Below, in pieces: positions 53,877-63,625 of a DNA stretch of 64,000 nucleotides (position 1 is the stretch's first letter; every line of letters starts with the position of its first letter). The translations under genes were made by a program, and so were the position numbers. Under the pieces are notes generated by a model that did not search any database, had not been told where the DNA came from, and worked only from the letters and a program-made list of their open reading frames with translations. Source of the DNA: Rhodanobacteraceae bacterium (GTDB lineage: Bacteria > Pseudomonadota > Gammaproteobacteria > Xanthomonadales > Rhodanobacteraceae); the NCBI GenBank assembly GCA_030123585.1, contig CP126120.1, forward strand, positions 3,225,001 to 3,289,000, written 5' to 3'.

Positions 53877-54368
53877 ATGCTGTTCACGATTTTCAGCGTC
53901 TTCTATGTGCTCATCGCCGCGGCGATGATCGTGCTGATCCTGATGCAGCGCGGCGACGGCGCCAACGCCGGCGCCAGCTTCGGTGGCGGCGCGTCCGGCA
54001 CCGTGTTCGGTGCGCGCGGCTCGGCCAGCTTCCTGACCCGCACCACCGCGGTGCTGGCGGGGCTGTTCTTCCTCCTCAGCCTCGGCATGGGCATCTATTT
54101 GAGCAAGCACGGCGTCGCGCCCTCGCCCAAGCAGGCCCTGGGCGTGATGGCCGGCGTCGGCAGTTCGGCGCCGGCATCCGCTACGACGGCGGCGGTTCCC
54201 GCCGGCGCGCCCGCGGGCAGTGCGGCGTCGTCGTCCGCGCAGCCGTCGGAAGTTCCGGCGGCGCCTGCCGCATCCGCTGCGGCAAAGTCGGATGTGCCAG
54301 CGGCGCCCGCGAAGTCGTCGGCGCCGGCAAGTTCGGCGCCGTCGAGCGGCGCACCGTCGTCGCATTGA
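53877..54368 (+). CDS. secG: Preprotein translocase subunit SecG with long low-complexity tail
   Basis: SecG associates with SecYE in the inner membrane and aids protein export. Two membrane segments (about 3-22 and 53-75) flank the conserved cytoplasmic loop MQRGDGANAGASFGGGASGT then VFGARGSASFLTR. From about residue 88 the remaining 75 residues are almost only Ala, Ser, Pro and a few Lys/Gln, so the 163-residue protein is clearly longer than the ~110 of E. coli. The tail would be periplasmic. ATG 53877 is the family start. Confidence 0.92.
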   Translation: MLFTIFSVFYVLIAAAMIVLILMQRGDGANAGASFGGGASGTVFGARGSASFLTRTTAVLAGLFFLLSLGMGIYLSKHGVAPSPKQALGVMAGVGSSAPASATTAAVPAGAPAGSAASSSAQPSEVPAAPAASAAAKSDVPAAPAKSSAPASSAPSSGAPSSH

Positions 54369-54385
54369 TTTTGCTTTCGTGAATA

Positions 54386-54476
54386 GTCCGGCACATGGAT
54401 GCGCCGGGTGTTTCTCGGGGACGAGTTTGAACAAAAGTCGCGCACATGGATGTGCGCGGTGGTTCTCAGGGACGAG
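54386..54476. repeat. Two 40-nt direct repeats with CACATGGATG palindromes before tRNA-Leu
   Basis: Unit 1 (54386-54425) and unit 2 (54437-54476) share GTC-G-CACATGGATG, then G-GGTG-TTCTC-GGGACGAG. In unit 2 GCGCACATGGATGTGCGC is a palindrome around ATGGAT; unit 1 has a GGCAC...GCGCC version. They are separated by 11 nt and lie just after secG, 8 nt before the tRNA gene. Confidence 0.65.
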
Positions 54477-54483
54477 CACCCTT

Positions 54484-54568
54484 GCCCAGGTGGCGGAATT
54501 GGTAGACGCACTACCTTGAGGTGGTAGCGACGCAAGTCGTGGGGGTTCGAGTCCCCCCTTGGGCACCA
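54484..54568 (+). tRNA. tRNA-Leu (anticodon GAG)
   Basis: The 85-nt class II tRNA has acceptor stem GCCCAGG pairing with CTTGGGC and an encoded CCA at 54566-54568. The D-loop has GGAATTGGTAGAC, as in tRNA-Leu. The anticodon stem CTACC/GGTAG encloses loop TTGAGGT, giving anticodon GAG (54518-54520), which reads CUC and CUU. The long variable arm GCGACGCAAGTCGT fits leucine, and T-arm GGGGGTTCGAGTCCCCC is canonical. Its location between secG and nuoA is a conserved gammaproteobacterial arrangement. Confidence 0.97.
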
Positions 54569-54589
54569 ACTTTTCGATGTTGTACATTC

Positions 54590-54614
54590 AACCCCGCTCC
54601 GGCGGGGTTTTTGT
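54590..54614 (+). terminator. Rho-independent terminator after tRNA-Leu
   Basis: AACCCCGC-TCC-GGCGGGGTT forms a 7-8 bp GC-rich stem with a small loop and is followed by TTTTT. It lies 21 nt after the tRNA. This is the best intrinsic terminator in the window. Confidence 0.85.
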
Positions 54615-54733
54615 TGCGCGCAACGCCCTGCGCGCCGTGCATCATCCGATGCCATCCATCCGCGATCACGAATGCGTGATTGCGGCACGCGCCAGCGCAT
54701 GAGAAAATCCCGTAGCTCACGCGGACCGATGAC

Positions 54734-55090
54734 ATGCTTGCTGGCTACTGGCCCATCCTCCTGTTCCTGATCGTCGCCGGCGGCATCGGCGTCGCGTTGA
54801 TCGTGATCGGCTGGATCGCCGGCCCGCGCCGCCCGAGCGCCGAGAAGTACTCGCCCTACGAGTGCGGCTTCGAGGCCTTCGAGGGCGCGCGCATGAAGTT
54901 CGACGTGCGCTATTACCTGATCGCGATCCTGTTCATCCTGTTCGACCTGGAAATCGCGTTCCTGTTTCCGTGGGCCACGGTGTTCTCGAAGATCGGCATC
55001 GTCGCGCTGGTCGAGATGTTCATGTTCCTGCTGCTGCTGGTCGTCGGCTACATCTACGTGTGGAAGAAGGGTGCATTGGAATGGGACTGA
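54734..55090 (+). CDS. nuoA: NADH-quinone oxidoreductase subunit A
   Basis: This 118-residue membrane subunit of complex I has three hydrophobic segments. The family signature [43 protein letters not shown] is present (in two parts: conserved ECGFE and [20 protein letters not shown]). The nuo genes run nuoA to nuoJ in order with overlaps or short gaps, as in other proton-pumping NDH-1 operons. It overlaps nuoB by 10 nt. The region from the tRNA terminator to here (54615-54733) has no clear promoter match. Confidence 0.95.
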   Translation: MLAGYWPILLFLIVAGGIGVALIVIGWIAGPRRPSAEKYSPYECGFEAFEGARMKFDVRYYLIAILFILFDLEIAFLFPWATVFSKIGIVALVEMFMFLLLLVVGYIYVWKKGALEWD

Positions 55091-55635
55091 TCTCCACCAT
55101 CGACAAGTCCATGCACAACCCGGTGCCGATCGGGAAGGTGGACGACATCCTGCGTCCGGAAGCCGACAATCCCATCGTGCAGCGCGGTTTCGGCGTGACC
55201 ACGGTGGATGCGCTGTTCAACTGGGCGCGCACGGGTTCGATGTGGCCGATGACGTTCGGGCTTGCCTGCTGCGCGGTGGAGATGATGCACGCGGGCGCGT
55301 CGCGCCTGGACCTCGACCGCTACGGCGTGATCTTCCGCCCGTCGCCGCGCCAGTCCGACGTGATGATCGTCGCCGGCACGCTGGTCAACAAGATGGCGCC
55401 GGCGCTGCGCAAGGTCTATGACCAGATGCCCGAGCCCAAGTGGGTGATCTCGATGGGCAGTTGCGCGAACGGCGGCGGTTATTACCACTATTCGTATTCG
55501 GTGGTGCGCGGCTGCGACCGCATCGTGCCGGTGGACGTGTACGTGCCGGGCTGTCCGCCGACCGCCGAGGCGCTGGTTTACGGGATTCTGCAGTTGCAGA
55601 AGAAGATCCGCCGCACCAACACGATCGCGCGCTGA
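55081..55635 (+). CDS. nuoB: NADH-quinone oxidoreductase subunit B
   Basis: The 184-residue subunit carries the terminal [4Fe-4S] cluster N2 next to the quinone site. The Cys ligands are the adjacent pair in [14 protein letters not shown], one in [15 protein letters not shown] and one in [32 protein letters not shown] loop is conserved. It starts at ATG 55081 inside the end of nuoA. Confidence 0.97.
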   Translation: MGLISTIDKSMHNPVPIGKVDDILRPEADNPIVQRGFGVTTVDALFNWARTGSMWPMTFGLACCAVEMMHAGASRLDLDRYGVIFRPSPRQSDVMIVAGTLVNKMAPALRKVYDQMPEPKWVISMGSCANGGGYYHYSYSVVRGCDRIVPVDVYVPGCPPTAEALVYGILQLQKKIRRTNTIAR

Positions 55636-55641
55636 CCGACC

Positions 55642-56382
55642 ATGGCCCAGACCACCCCCGAACAACTGGTCGAACGACTGCGCGCACGCTTCGGCGAGCG
55701 CATCGACAACGTCGATGTTTCGCACGGGCAAACCACGATCGAGGTCACGCCGGCGCATCTGCTCGAAGTGTGCACCGCGCTGCGCGATGAGGCGGATTTC
55801 CGTTTCGAGCAACTTTCCGACTTGTGCGGCGTGGATTTCCTGGGTTTCGGCGAGGACGAGATTCCCGCTTCGGACACCGCGACTTCGCAGGGCTTCGGCC
55901 GCGGCGTCACCGGCACCAGTTCACCCGGCCGCTTCGACTGGGAGCACCGGCCGCGGCACCCGCAGTTCCTGCGCCGCTTCGCCTCGGTGGTGCACCTGAT
56001 TTCCTACGTGCACAACATCCGCCTGCGGGTGCGCTGCTTCGCTCCCGAAGACGCGCTGCCGGTGGTTCCGACCCTCACCGGCGTGTGGCCGTCCGCCAAC
56101 TGGTACGAGCGCGAGTCGTTCGACCTGTACGGCATCGTGTACGAAGGCCATCCGGACCTGCGCCGCATCCTCACCGACTACGGTTTCGTCGGGCATCCGT
56201 TTCGCAAGGATTTCCCGCTGATCGGCAATGTCGAGGTGCGTTATGACCCCGAGGCCAAGCGCGTGGTGTACGAACCCGTGACCTCGGTGACGCCGCGCCT
56301 GACCGTGGCGCGCGTGGTGCGCGAGGACTCGCGCTGGAAGACCACGCACGAGGAAGCCGCCGACGACTGGAAGGACAACTGA
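55642..56382 (+). CDS. nuoC: NADH-quinone oxidoreductase subunit C
   Basis: The 246-residue hydrophilic arm subunit is encoded separately from nuoD, unlike the fused nuoCD of E. coli. Family segments are [66 protein letters not shown] and [24 protein letters not shown]. About 30 residues near 70-100 ([20 protein letters not shown]) form a polar insertion. One nucleotide separates it from nuoD. Confidence 0.95.
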   Translation: MAQTTPEQLVERLRARFGERIDNVDVSHGQTTIEVTPAHLLEVCTALRDEADFRFEQLSDLCGVDFLGFGEDEIPASDTATSQGFGRGVTGTSSPGRFDWEHRPRHPQFLRRFASVVHLISYVHNIRLRVRCFAPEDALPVVPTLTGVWPSANWYERESFDLYGIVYEGHPDLRRILTDYGFVGHPFRKDFPLIGNVEVRYDPEAKRVVYEPVTSVTPRLTVARVVREDSRWKTTHEEAADDWKDN

Positions 56383-56383
56383 G

Positions 56384-57646
56384 ATGGCGGACACCGGCGA
56401 AATCCGCAGCTACACGATGAACTTCGGTCCGCAGCACCCGGCCGCGCACGGCGTGCTGCGCCTGGTGATGGAGATGGAAGGCGAGACCATCCTGCGCATC
56501 GATCCGCACATCGGCCTGTTGCATCGCGGCACCGAGAAACTCGCCGAGTCCAAGCCGTACAACCATTCGATCGGCTACATGGACCGGCTCGACTACGTGT
56601 CGATGATGTGCAACGAGCACGCCTACGTGCGCGCGATCGAGCAGTTGATGGGCATCGAGCCGCCCGAACGCGCGCAGTGGATCCGCACGCTGTTCGACGA
56701 AGTCACGCGCATCCTCAACCATTTGATGTGGATCGGTTCCAACGCGCTCGACCTCGGCGCGATGGCGGTGTTCCTGTACGCGTTCCGCGAACGCGAGGAA
56801 CTGATGGACTGCTACGAGGCGGTGTCGGGCACGCGCATGCACGCCACGTATTACCGTCCCGGCGGCGTGTACCGCGACCTGCCCGCGAAGATGATCCAGT
56901 ACAAGGAATCGCCCTGGCACAAGGGCAAGGATCTCGCGCGCATGAATGCGTGGCGCGAAGGTTCGATGCTGGATTTCCTGGAAGCCTTCGCCAGGGATTT
57001 CCAGCACAAGGTCGACGAGTACGAGGAACTGCTCACCGACAACCGCATCTGGAAGCAGCGCACCGTCGACATCGGCATCGTTTCCCCCGAGCAGGCGTAT
57101 GCGCTCGGCATGACCGGCCCGATGCTGCGCGCCTCCGGCATCGAGTGGGACCTGCGCAAGAAGCAGCCGTACGCGAAATACGCGGAAGTCGATTTCGACA
57201 TTCCGGTCGGCACCCACGGCGATTGCTACGACCGTTACCTGGTGCGCGTCAACGAGATGCGCCAGTCGGGGCGGATCATCCTGCAGTGCGTGGACTGGCT
57301 GAAGAAGAACCCCGGCCCGGTGATCACCGACAACTACAAGGTCGCGCCGCCCAAGCGCGAGGACATGAAGGAATCGATGGAAGCCTTGATCCACTGGTTC
57401 AAGCTGTTCACCGAGGGCTACAGCGTGCCGGCCGGTGAAACCTACGCCGCGGTCGAAGCCCCCAAGGGTGAGTTCGGTTGCTACATGGTTTCCGACGGCG
57501 CCAACAAGCCGTTCCGCGTGCACCTGCGCGCGCCGGGCTTCGCGCACCTGTCGTCGATCGACGAAATCACCCGCGGGCATATGCTGCCGGACGTGGTGGC
57601 GATGATCGGCACCTACGACCTGGTGTTCGGGGAGGTCGATCGATGA
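56384..57646 (+). CDS. nuoD: NADH-quinone oxidoreductase subunit D
   Basis: The 420-residue 49-kDa-type subunit forms the quinone pocket with NuoB. Family segments include [93 protein letters not shown], and the end [16 protein letters not shown] then [22 protein letters not shown]. The stop codon overlaps nuoE by 4 nt. Confidence 0.97.
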   Translation: MADTGEIRSYTMNFGPQHPAAHGVLRLVMEMEGETILRIDPHIGLLHRGTEKLAESKPYNHSIGYMDRLDYVSMMCNEHAYVRAIEQLMGIEPPERAQWIRTLFDEVTRILNHLMWIGSNALDLGAMAVFLYAFREREELMDCYEAVSGTRMHATYYRPGGVYRDLPAKMIQYKESPWHKGKDLARMNAWREGSMLDFLEAFARDFQHKVDEYEELLTDNRIWKQRTVDIGIVSPEQAYALGMTGPMLRASGIEWDLRKKQPYAKYAEVDFDIPVGTHGDCYDRYLVRVNEMRQSGRIILQCVDWLKKNPGPVITDNYKVAPPKREDMKESMEALIHWFKLFTEGYSVPAGETYAAVEAPKGEFGCYMVSDGANKPFRVHLRAPGFAHLSSIDEITRGHMLPDVVAMIGTYDLVFGEVDR

Positions 57647-58170
57647 AAGCCACCGGCAATTTCGAAAAGGTCAAGGACGTCGATCCGATGGCGGTGTTGA
57701 CCGCGGAAACGCGCACGCACATCGACCACTGGGCCGCGAAGTTTCCGCCCGACCGCAAGCGTTCGGCGGTGATCCAGGGCCTGATGGCCGCGCAGGAGCA
57801 GAACGGCGGGTACCTGACCGACGAGTTGACCACCGCGGTGGCGAAGTATCTCGGCATCCTGCCGGTATTCGCGTACGAAGTGGCGTCGTTCTACTCGATG
57901 CTGGAGACCAAACCGGTCGGGCGCCACAACGTCGCGATCTGCACCAACATTTCCTGCTGGCTCAACGGCGCGGACCGCATCGTCGAACATTGCGAGAAGA
58001 AGCTGGGTGTGAAGCTGGGCGAGAGCACCGCCGACGGACGCGTCTATCTCAAGAAGGAAGAGGAATGCCTCGCGGCCTGTTGCGGCGCGCCCATGATGGC
58101 GGTGGACGGCCACTACCACGAGCACCTGACGCCGGAAAAGGTCGATGAAATCCTGGATGGCTTGAAATGA
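57643..58170 (+). CDS. nuoE: NADH-quinone oxidoreductase subunit E
   Basis: The 175-residue subunit has a thioredoxin-like [2Fe-2S] cluster N1a. The four Cys are in [18 protein letters not shown] (C-x4-C) and [16 protein letters not shown]. The N-terminal helical part ([20 protein letters not shown] and [16 protein letters not shown]) is also conserved. ATG 57643 overlaps nuoD by 4 nt. A REPIN-like repeat follows directly. Confidence 0.96.
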   Translation: MKATGNFEKVKDVDPMAVLTAETRTHIDHWAAKFPPDRKRSAVIQGLMAAQEQNGGYLTDELTTAVAKYLGILPVFAYEVASFYSMLETKPVGRHNVAICTNISCWLNGADRIVEHCEKKLGVKLGESTADGRVYLKKEEECLAACCGAPMMAVDGHYHEHLTPEKVDEILDGLK

Positions 58171-58172
58171 TG

Positions 58173-58245
58173 TTGTAGGAGGGCCGGAAGGCCCGAACGA
58201 TGTCGCTTGAACGATGTGGTCGCGGCTCCCGCCGCTCCTACCCAA
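58173..58245. repeat. REPIN-like pair of REP units between nuoE and nuoF
   Basis: The left unit, TTGTAGGAGGGCC-GGAA-GGCCC, faces the right unit, which on the minus strand reads TTGGGTAGGAGCGGCGGGAG-CCGC. Between them ACGATGT occurs twice. This is the REPIN layout (two inverted REPs), and it separates two operon genes by 88 nt. Confidence 0.7.
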
Positions 58246-58258
58246 AGCAGAAACGAAC

Positions 58259-59572
58259 ATGGCATACGGACCCGAACCCAAACCCCACCAGGTCGTCTAC
58301 ACCACGCTGCATTTCGATACGCCGTGGACGATCGACAGCTACCGCGCGACCGGCGGCTGGCAGGCGTGGGAGAAGATCCTGGCCGAGAAACCCAACCCCG
58401 CCACGATCATCGATGAACTCAAGAAAAGCGCGCTGCGCGGACGCGGCGGCGCGGGCTTCCCCACCGGCATGAAATGGTCGTTCATGCCGCGCAACGCGCC
58501 GGGCCAGAAATACATCCTGTGCAACTCGGACGAATCCGAGCCCGGCACCTGCAAGGACCGCGACATCCTGCGCTTCAACCCGCACGCGGTGCTGGAAGGC
58601 ATGGCGATCGCCTGTTATGCAACCGGTTCGACGGTCGCGTACAACTACTTGCGTGGCGAGTTCCATCACGAACCGTTCGAACACGTCGAGCAGGCCCTGC
58701 ACGAAGCCGAAGCCGCCGGCCTTTTGGGCAGGAACATCCGCGGCAGCGGCATCGACGTCACGATCCACAACGCGTTGGGCGCCGGCGCCTACATCTGCGG
58801 CGAGGAAACCGCGCTGATGGAATCGCTGGAGGGCAAGAAGGGCTGGCCGCGCTACAAGCCGCCGTTTCCGGCCGGCTTCGGCCTGTACGGCCGCCCCAGC
58901 ACCATCAACAACACCGAAACCTATGCGTCGGTACCGGCGATCCTGCGCCGTGGCGCCGACTGGTTCCTCAACCTCGGCAAGCCCAACAACGGCGGCCCGA
59001 AAATCTTTTCGGTATCGGGCCACGTCAACAAGCCCGGCAATTACGAAATCCGCCTCGGCACGCCGTTCGCGGAATTGCTCGAGATGGCCGGCGGCGTGCG
59101 CAACGGCCACAAGCTGAAGGCGGTGATTCCGGGCGGCTCGTCGATGAAGGTGCTGAAGGCCGACAAGATGATGGCGTGCACCATGGACTACGACTCGCTG
59201 CGCGATGCGGGTTCGGGCCTGGGTTCGGGCGCGGTGATCGTGATGGACGAAACCACCTGCATGGTGCGTGCCTGCGAGCGCATCTCGCAGTTCTACCACG
59301 CGGAATCCTGTGGCCAGTGCACACCCTGCCGCGAAGGCACCGGCTGGATGCACCGCGTGCTCTCGCGCATCGTCGCGGGCGGCGGCACGCCGGAAGACCT
59401 GCATCGCCTGAAAGCGGTGGCGGGACAAATCGAAGGCCATACCATCTGCGCCTTCGGCGAAGCCGCCGCGTGGCCGGTGCAGGCGTTCCTCGCGAATTTC
59501 TGGGACGAGTTCGAGTACTACTGCATCAATGGGCGTTCGATGGTGGATGATCAACTGGGGATCGCGGCATGA
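58259..59572 (+). CDS. nuoF: NADH-quinone oxidoreductase subunit F
   Basis: The 437-residue subunit binds NADH, FMN and cluster N3. The NADH/FMN loop is [19 protein letters not shown]; further motifs are [36 protein letters not shown] and [14 protein letters not shown]. The [4Fe-4S] cluster ligands are in [17 protein letters not shown] and a final Cys in [17 protein letters not shown] 58259 begins the usual N-terminus; the 15 codons upstream are repeat sequence. Confidence 0.97.
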   Translation: MAYGPEPKPHQVVYTTLHFDTPWTIDSYRATGGWQAWEKILAEKPNPATIIDELKKSALRGRGGAGFPTGMKWSFMPRNAPGQKYILCNSDESEPGTCKDRDILRFNPHAVLEGMAIACYATGSTVAYNYLRGEFHHEPFEHVEQALHEAEAAGLLGRNIRGSGIDVTIHNALGAGAYICGEETALMESLEGKKGWPRYKPPFPAGFGLYGRPSTINNTETYASVPAILRRGADWFLNLGKPNNGGPKIFSVSGHVNKPGNYEIRLGTPFAELLEMAGGVRNGHKLKAVIPGGSSMKVLKADKMMACTMDYDSLRDAGSGLGSGAVIVMDETTCMVRACERISQFYHAESCGQCTPCREGTGWMHRVLSRIVAGGGTPEDLHRLKAVAGQIEGHTICAFGEAAAWPVQAFLANFWDEFEYYCINGRSMVDDQLGIAA

Positions 59573-59594
59573 CGCGTGCCATGAACAGCGATAG

Positions 59595-59668
59595 CAGTCC
59601 GCAAATGAACGCGAATGAACGCGAATGTTCTGCTTTTCATTTGCGTTCTTTGCGTTTTTCGCGGACTG
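59595..59668. repeat. Inverted array element between nuoF and nuoG
   Basis: The perfect 8-bp ends CAGTCCGC (59595-59602) and GCGGACTG (59661-59668) enclose tandem AATGAACGCG units and their complement (CATTTGCGTTCTTTGCG). This is a diverged member of the GCGGAT/GAACGCG array family. It sits in the 133-nt gap before nuoG. Confidence 0.55.
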
Positions 59669-59705
59669 ATGCTTGTGTTTTTGTTGTATCGACCGAGGTG
59701 GCGGC

Positions 59706-62102
59706 ATGAGTGCGCAACCCAAAGACACGGCGCCGCCGGTCGAGATGGTCGAGTTCGAGATCGACGGCCATCCCGTTTCCGCGCCCAAGGGCTCGATGAT
59801 CATCCAGGCAGCCGATGCCGCCGGCATCCCGATCCCGCGCTTCTGCTACCACAAGAAACTGCCGATCGCGGCGGTCTGCCGGCAGTGCATGGTGGAAGTC
59901 GAGATGGGCGGCCGTCCGATGCCCAAGCCGCAGGTCGCGTGCGCGACGCCAGTCGCGGCCGGCATGAAGGTGCATACCAAATCGCAACTGGCGATCCATG
60001 CCCAGCAGAACGCGCTGGAGTTCGTGCTGATCAACCATCCGCTGGATTGCCCGATCTGCGACCAGGGCGGCGAGTGCGAGCTGCAGGACCTGACCATGGG
60101 TTACGGCCGCTCGCTGTCGCGCTTCACCGAGCGCAAGCGCACCATCAGCGACGAGAACGTCGGCCCGCTGGTCGCCACCGAAATGACCCGCTGCATCCAC
60201 TGCACGCGTTGCGTGCGGTTCCTTGGCGAAGTCGCGGGCAGCTACGAATTCGGCGATTTCGATCGCGGCGACCGCCACGTGATCGGCACCTGGATCGGGC
60301 GCGGCATCGGTTCGGAATTGTCCGGCAACGTCATCGACGTGTGCCCGGTCGGCGCGCTCACCGACAAGGTGTTCCAGTTCAAGGCGCGCGCGTGGGAACT
60401 GATCGCCAAGCCGTCGATCGGCTATCACGACGCGCTGGGTTCCAACCTGTGGCTGCACACCAAGCGCGGCCAGGTGCTGCGTGCGGTGCCGCGCGACAAC
60501 GAAGCGGTCAACGAATGCTGGCTGTCCGACCGCGATCGTTACAGCCATGAGGGCTTGTACGCGGAAGATCGCGCGACCAAACCGATGGTTCGCAAGAATG
60601 GCGAACTGGTCGAGGTCGAGTGGGACGAAGCGATCGCGTCCGTTGCCGACGGCCTGAAGAAGGCCGGCGGAAACGTGGGCGCGCTGGTGGCACCGCTGAC
60701 GTCGTGCGAGGAAGGCGCGCTGCTGGCGCAACTCGTGCACGGCCTCGGCAGCGAGCGCATCGACCATCGCCTGCGCGTGCAGGATTTCTCCGACGGTGGC
60801 CCGTCGGGTTCCACGTTCGAAATGCCGGTGGATGACATCCCGGGAATCCGCGCCGGACTCCTGATCGGCAGCCTGACGCGCCTCGAGATGCCGCTGCTGA
60901 ACCAGCGCCTGCGCCGGGCGACCCGCCACGATTCGACCAGGCCATACGTATCCAACGCCGCCAACTACGACATCTCGCACGTGAACGGCGCGGCGATCTA
61001 CGCCGTCAACCCGGTGCACTTCGATTGCAAGTTCGACCTGGCCGGCGAGAAGGTGTGCGCGCCGCAGGACTTCGTCGCCGCGTTGCTGGGCATGGCGAAA
61101 GCCGCGGGTGTGCAGAGCGACGACCGCGCGCTGGCCGACGCCATCGCGGCGGCCGGCGACGATGCGGAGGCCCGCAAGTGGATCGCGGCGCTGCGCGACG
61201 CACCGTCCTCGGTGGTGATCCTGGGCGACGCGGCCACGCAGCATCCGCAGGCGTCGTGGCTACGCGCTTTGGCGCGCGGCATCGCGCAAGCCACCGGCAG
61301 CGCGTTCAACGAATTGCCGTCGGGTGCGAATGCCGTGGGCTTGGCACGCGTGGGCGCGCAGTCTGCGGACGGCGCGAAGGCGATCCTCGAAAATACCCCG
61401 AAGGCGTTGATCGCCTGGCAAACGGGTTCGCAAGACACCTTCGCGCCGGCGCTGTACGACAAGGCGCGCGGGGACGCGGCGTTCCACGTGTATGCCGGCG
61501 CGTACGCCTGCGAGGGCGTCAAGCGCACAGCCGACGCGGTGCTGCCGCTGGGCCTGCCGCCGGAAATCGACGGAACCTATGTGAACGCCGACGGCATCGT
61601 GCAGTCGGTCGCCGCGGGCGCGTTGCTGCCTGGCGAAGCACGGCCGGGCTGGAAGGTGCTGCGTGCGCTCGGCGCCGCGCTGGGCATCGCAGGCTTCGAT
61701 TTCGTCGAGCTGGCCGATGTGCACGCGCGGATTGCCGATGTTGTGTCGAAGCCGGTCGTCCAGGCGAGCCGTACCCTCGCCCCAACCCCTCTCCCGAGGC
61801 GAGAGGGGTTGCATCGCCTGGCCACGGTCGGCATCTATCGCACCGACGTGGTGGTGCGTCGCGCCAAGGCGTTGCAGGCACATCCACTCAATCGTGCGCC
61901 GGCTTTGCGCATCTGCGCCGAAGACGCGCGCGCGCTGGGCCTGCTGGAGGGCGCGAAGGCCGACGTGGATGGCACGGTGTTGCCGGTGGTCGTGGACAAG
62001 GCCGTGCCGAAGGGCTGCGCCTGGATCGAGGCGGGTCACGCCGCCACCGCAGCGCTGCCGCCTTACGGCGCGGCCCTCACCATCAAGGCGGTGACCGCAT
62101 GA
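59706..62102 (+). CDS. nuoG: NADH-quinone oxidoreductase subunit G
   Basis: The 798-residue iron-sulfur subunit has clusters N1b, N4 and N5 in its N-terminal ~250 residues. Ligands are in [20 protein letters not shown] (2Fe-2S), the His-Cys motif [19 protein letters not shown] and the ferredoxin-like [10 protein letters not shown] ... [13 protein letters not shown] molybdopterin-oxidoreductase-like domain follows ([20 protein letters not shown] onward). Near residues 690-702 the stretch [17 protein letters not shown] is encoded by a repeat hairpin. ATG 59706 is the family start. It overlaps nuoH by 4 nt. Confidence 0.95.
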   Translation: MSAQPKDTAPPVEMVEFEIDGHPVSAPKGSMIIQAADAAGIPIPRFCYHKKLPIAAVCRQCMVEVEMGGRPMPKPQVACATPVAAGMKVHTKSQLAIHAQQNALEFVLINHPLDCPICDQGGECELQDLTMGYGRSLSRFTERKRTISDENVGPLVATEMTRCIHCTRCVRFLGEVAGSYEFGDFDRGDRHVIGTWIGRGIGSELSGNVIDVCPVGALTDKVFQFKARAWELIAKPSIGYHDALGSNLWLHTKRGQVLRAVPRDNEAVNECWLSDRDRYSHEGLYAEDRATKPMVRKNGELVEVEWDEAIASVADGLKKAGGNVGALVAPLTSCEEGALLAQLVHGLGSERIDHRLRVQDFSDGGPSGSTFEMPVDDIPGIRAGLLIGSLTRLEMPLLNQRLRRATRHDSTRPYVSNAANYDISHVNGAAIYAVNPVHFDCKFDLAGEKVCAPQDFVAALLGMAKAAGVQSDDRALADAIAAAGDDAEARKWIAALRDAPSSVVILGDAATQHPQASWLRALARGIAQATGSAFNELPSGANAVGLARVGAQSADGAKAILENTPKALIAWQTGSQDTFAPALYDKARGDAAFHVYAGAYACEGVKRTADAVLPLGLPPEIDGTYVNADGIVQSVAAGALLPGEARPGWKVLRALGAALGIAGFDFVELADVHARIADVVSKPVVQASRTLAPTPLPRREGLHRLATVGIYRTDVVVRRAKALQAHPLNRAPALRICAEDARALGLLEGAKADVDGTVLPVVVDKAVPKGCAWIEAGHAATAALPPYGAALTIKAVTA
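61774..61808 (+). repeat. CCCCTCTC-type hairpin in frame inside nuoG
   Basis: CCCTCGCCCCAACCCCTCTC then CCGAGGCGAGAGGGG matches an intergenic repeat family (compare 8030-8132). The 8-bp stem CCCCTCTC/GAGAGGGG spans 61786-61793 and 61801-61808. It is translated as [12 protein letters not shown]. Confidence 0.65.
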
Positions 62103-63127
62103 ACCTGTCCTCCGACCCGATGATCTTCCTGTGGACGCTCGCGAAGATCCTCGTGATCGCGGTGCCGCTGATCATCGCGGTGGCGATGTACGTGTGGTGG
62201 GAGCGCAAGGTGATCGGCTGGATGCACGTGCGGATGGGGCCGAACAAGATCGGTCCGTTCGGCTTGCTGCAGGCGTTCGCGGACGTGACCAAGCTCCTGA
62301 TCAAGGAGATCATCATCCCGACCAACGCCAACCGGTTCCTGTATTTCACCGCGCCGCTGCTGTCGGTGATCCCGGCGCTGGCGGTGTGGGCGATCGTGCC
62401 CTTCGACAACGGCGCGGTGCTTTCCAACGCCAACGCGGGCGTGCTGTTCCTGCTGGCGATGACCTCGCTCGGCGTGTACGGGATCATCCTCGCCGGCTGG
62501 GCGTCGAACTCGCGCTACGCGCTGCTCGGCGCGATGCGTTCGGCCGCGCAGATGATCTCGTACGAGATCTGCATGGGCATGGCGCTGGTGTGCGTGCTGG
62601 TGCTGGCCGGCAGCCTCAACTTCACGGAAATCGTCAACGCGCAGGCGGGCAGCAAGGGCTTGTTCGACTGGTTCTGGCTGCCGCTGCTGCCGATGTTCTT
62701 CGTGTATTACATCTCGGGCGTTGCGGAAACCAACCGCCTGCCGTTCGACGTCGCCGAAGGCGAATCGGAAATCGTGGCCGGTTTCCACGTGGAGTATTCG
62801 GGCTCGGCGTTCGCGCTGTTCTTCCTCGCCGAATACGCCAACATGATCCTGCTGTCGTTCCTCGCGCCGATCCTGTTCATGGGCGGCTGGCTCAGCCCGT
62901 TCCAGGGCTGGCACCTCGGCTGGTTGTCGCAGCCGGGCTGGTGGTGGCTGATCGTCAAGTTCTTCGTGTTCGCGACCTCGCTGCTGTGGTTGCGCGCGAC
63001 GTTTCCGCGTTACCGCTACGACCAGATCATGCGGCTCGGCTGGAAGGTGTTCATCCCGATCTCGATCGCGTGGATCTTCGTGGCCGGCATCTTCAAGTAC
63101 TTCAACGTGGTGACGATAGGGCATTGA
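62099..63127 (+). CDS. nuoH: NADH-quinone oxidoreductase subunit H
   Basis: The 342-residue membrane subunit contacts the quinone channel at the arm junction and has about eight membrane segments. Family signatures are [20 protein letters not shown] then [50 protein letters not shown] and [17 protein letters not shown] sequence (read as [20 protein letters not shown]). It starts in the last codons of nuoG. Confidence 0.97.
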   Translation: MNLSSDPMIFLWTLAKILVIAVPLIIAVAMYVWWERKVIGWMHVRMGPNKIGPFGLLQAFADVTKLLIKEIIIPTNANRFLYFTAPLLSVIPALAVWAIVPFDNGAVLSNANAGVLFLLAMTSLGVYGIILAGWASNSRYALLGAMRSAAQMISYEICMGMALVCVLVLAGSLNFTEIVNAQAGSKGLFDWFWLPLLPMFFVYYISGVAETNRLPFDVAEGESEIVAGFHVEYSGSAFALFFLAEYANMILLSFLAPILFMGGWLSPFQGWHLGWLSQPGWWWLIVKFFVFATSLLWLRATFPRYRYDQIMRLGWKVFIPISIAWIFVAGIFKYFNVVTIGH

Positions 63128-63128
63128 G

Positions 63129-63620
63129 ATGAAAAGGATCGTCGAATATCTCAAGAGCCTGATGCTGCTGGAACTCGCGGCCGGCCTGTGGCTGACCCTG
63201 AAGTACCTGTTCAAGCCGAAATACACGCTGCGTTTCCCGATGGAAACCATTCCGCGTTCGGTGCGCTTCCGCGGGCTGCACGCGCTGCGCCGCTATCCGA
63301 ACGGCGAGGAGCGCTGCATCGCGTGCAAGCTGTGCGAGGCGGTGTGTCCCGCGCTCGCGATCACCATCGATTCCGCGCCGCGCGCATCGGACGGCCAGCG
63401 CCGCACCACGCGCTACGACATCGATCTCTTCAAGTGCATCTATTGCGGCTTCTGCGAGGAAAGCTGCCCGGTCGATTCCATCGTGCTGACCGACATCCTG
63501 GAATACCACATGGAACGCCGCGGCGAAAACATCTATACCAAACCGCAACTGCTGGCCACGGGCGATCGCTTCGAGAAGGAAATCGCCGCCGCGCGCGCCC
63601 AGGATGCGGCCTACAGGTAA
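63129..63620 (+). CDS. nuoI: NADH-quinone oxidoreductase subunit I
   Basis: The 163-residue ferredoxin-like subunit holds clusters N6a and N6b. Two C-x2-C-x2-C-x3-CP motifs are [18 protein letters not shown] and [18 protein letters not shown]. The N-terminal amphipathic helix and [16 protein letters not shown] loop are usual for NuoI. One nucleotide separates it from nuoH. Confidence 0.97.
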   Translation: MKRIVEYLKSLMLLELAAGLWLTLKYLFKPKYTLRFPMETIPRSVRFRGLHALRRYPNGEERCIACKLCEAVCPALAITIDSAPRASDGQRRTTRYDIDLFKCIYCGFCEESCPVDSIVLTDILEYHMERRGENIYTKPQLLATGDRFEKEIAAARAQDAAYR

Positions 63621-63625
63621 CGCAC

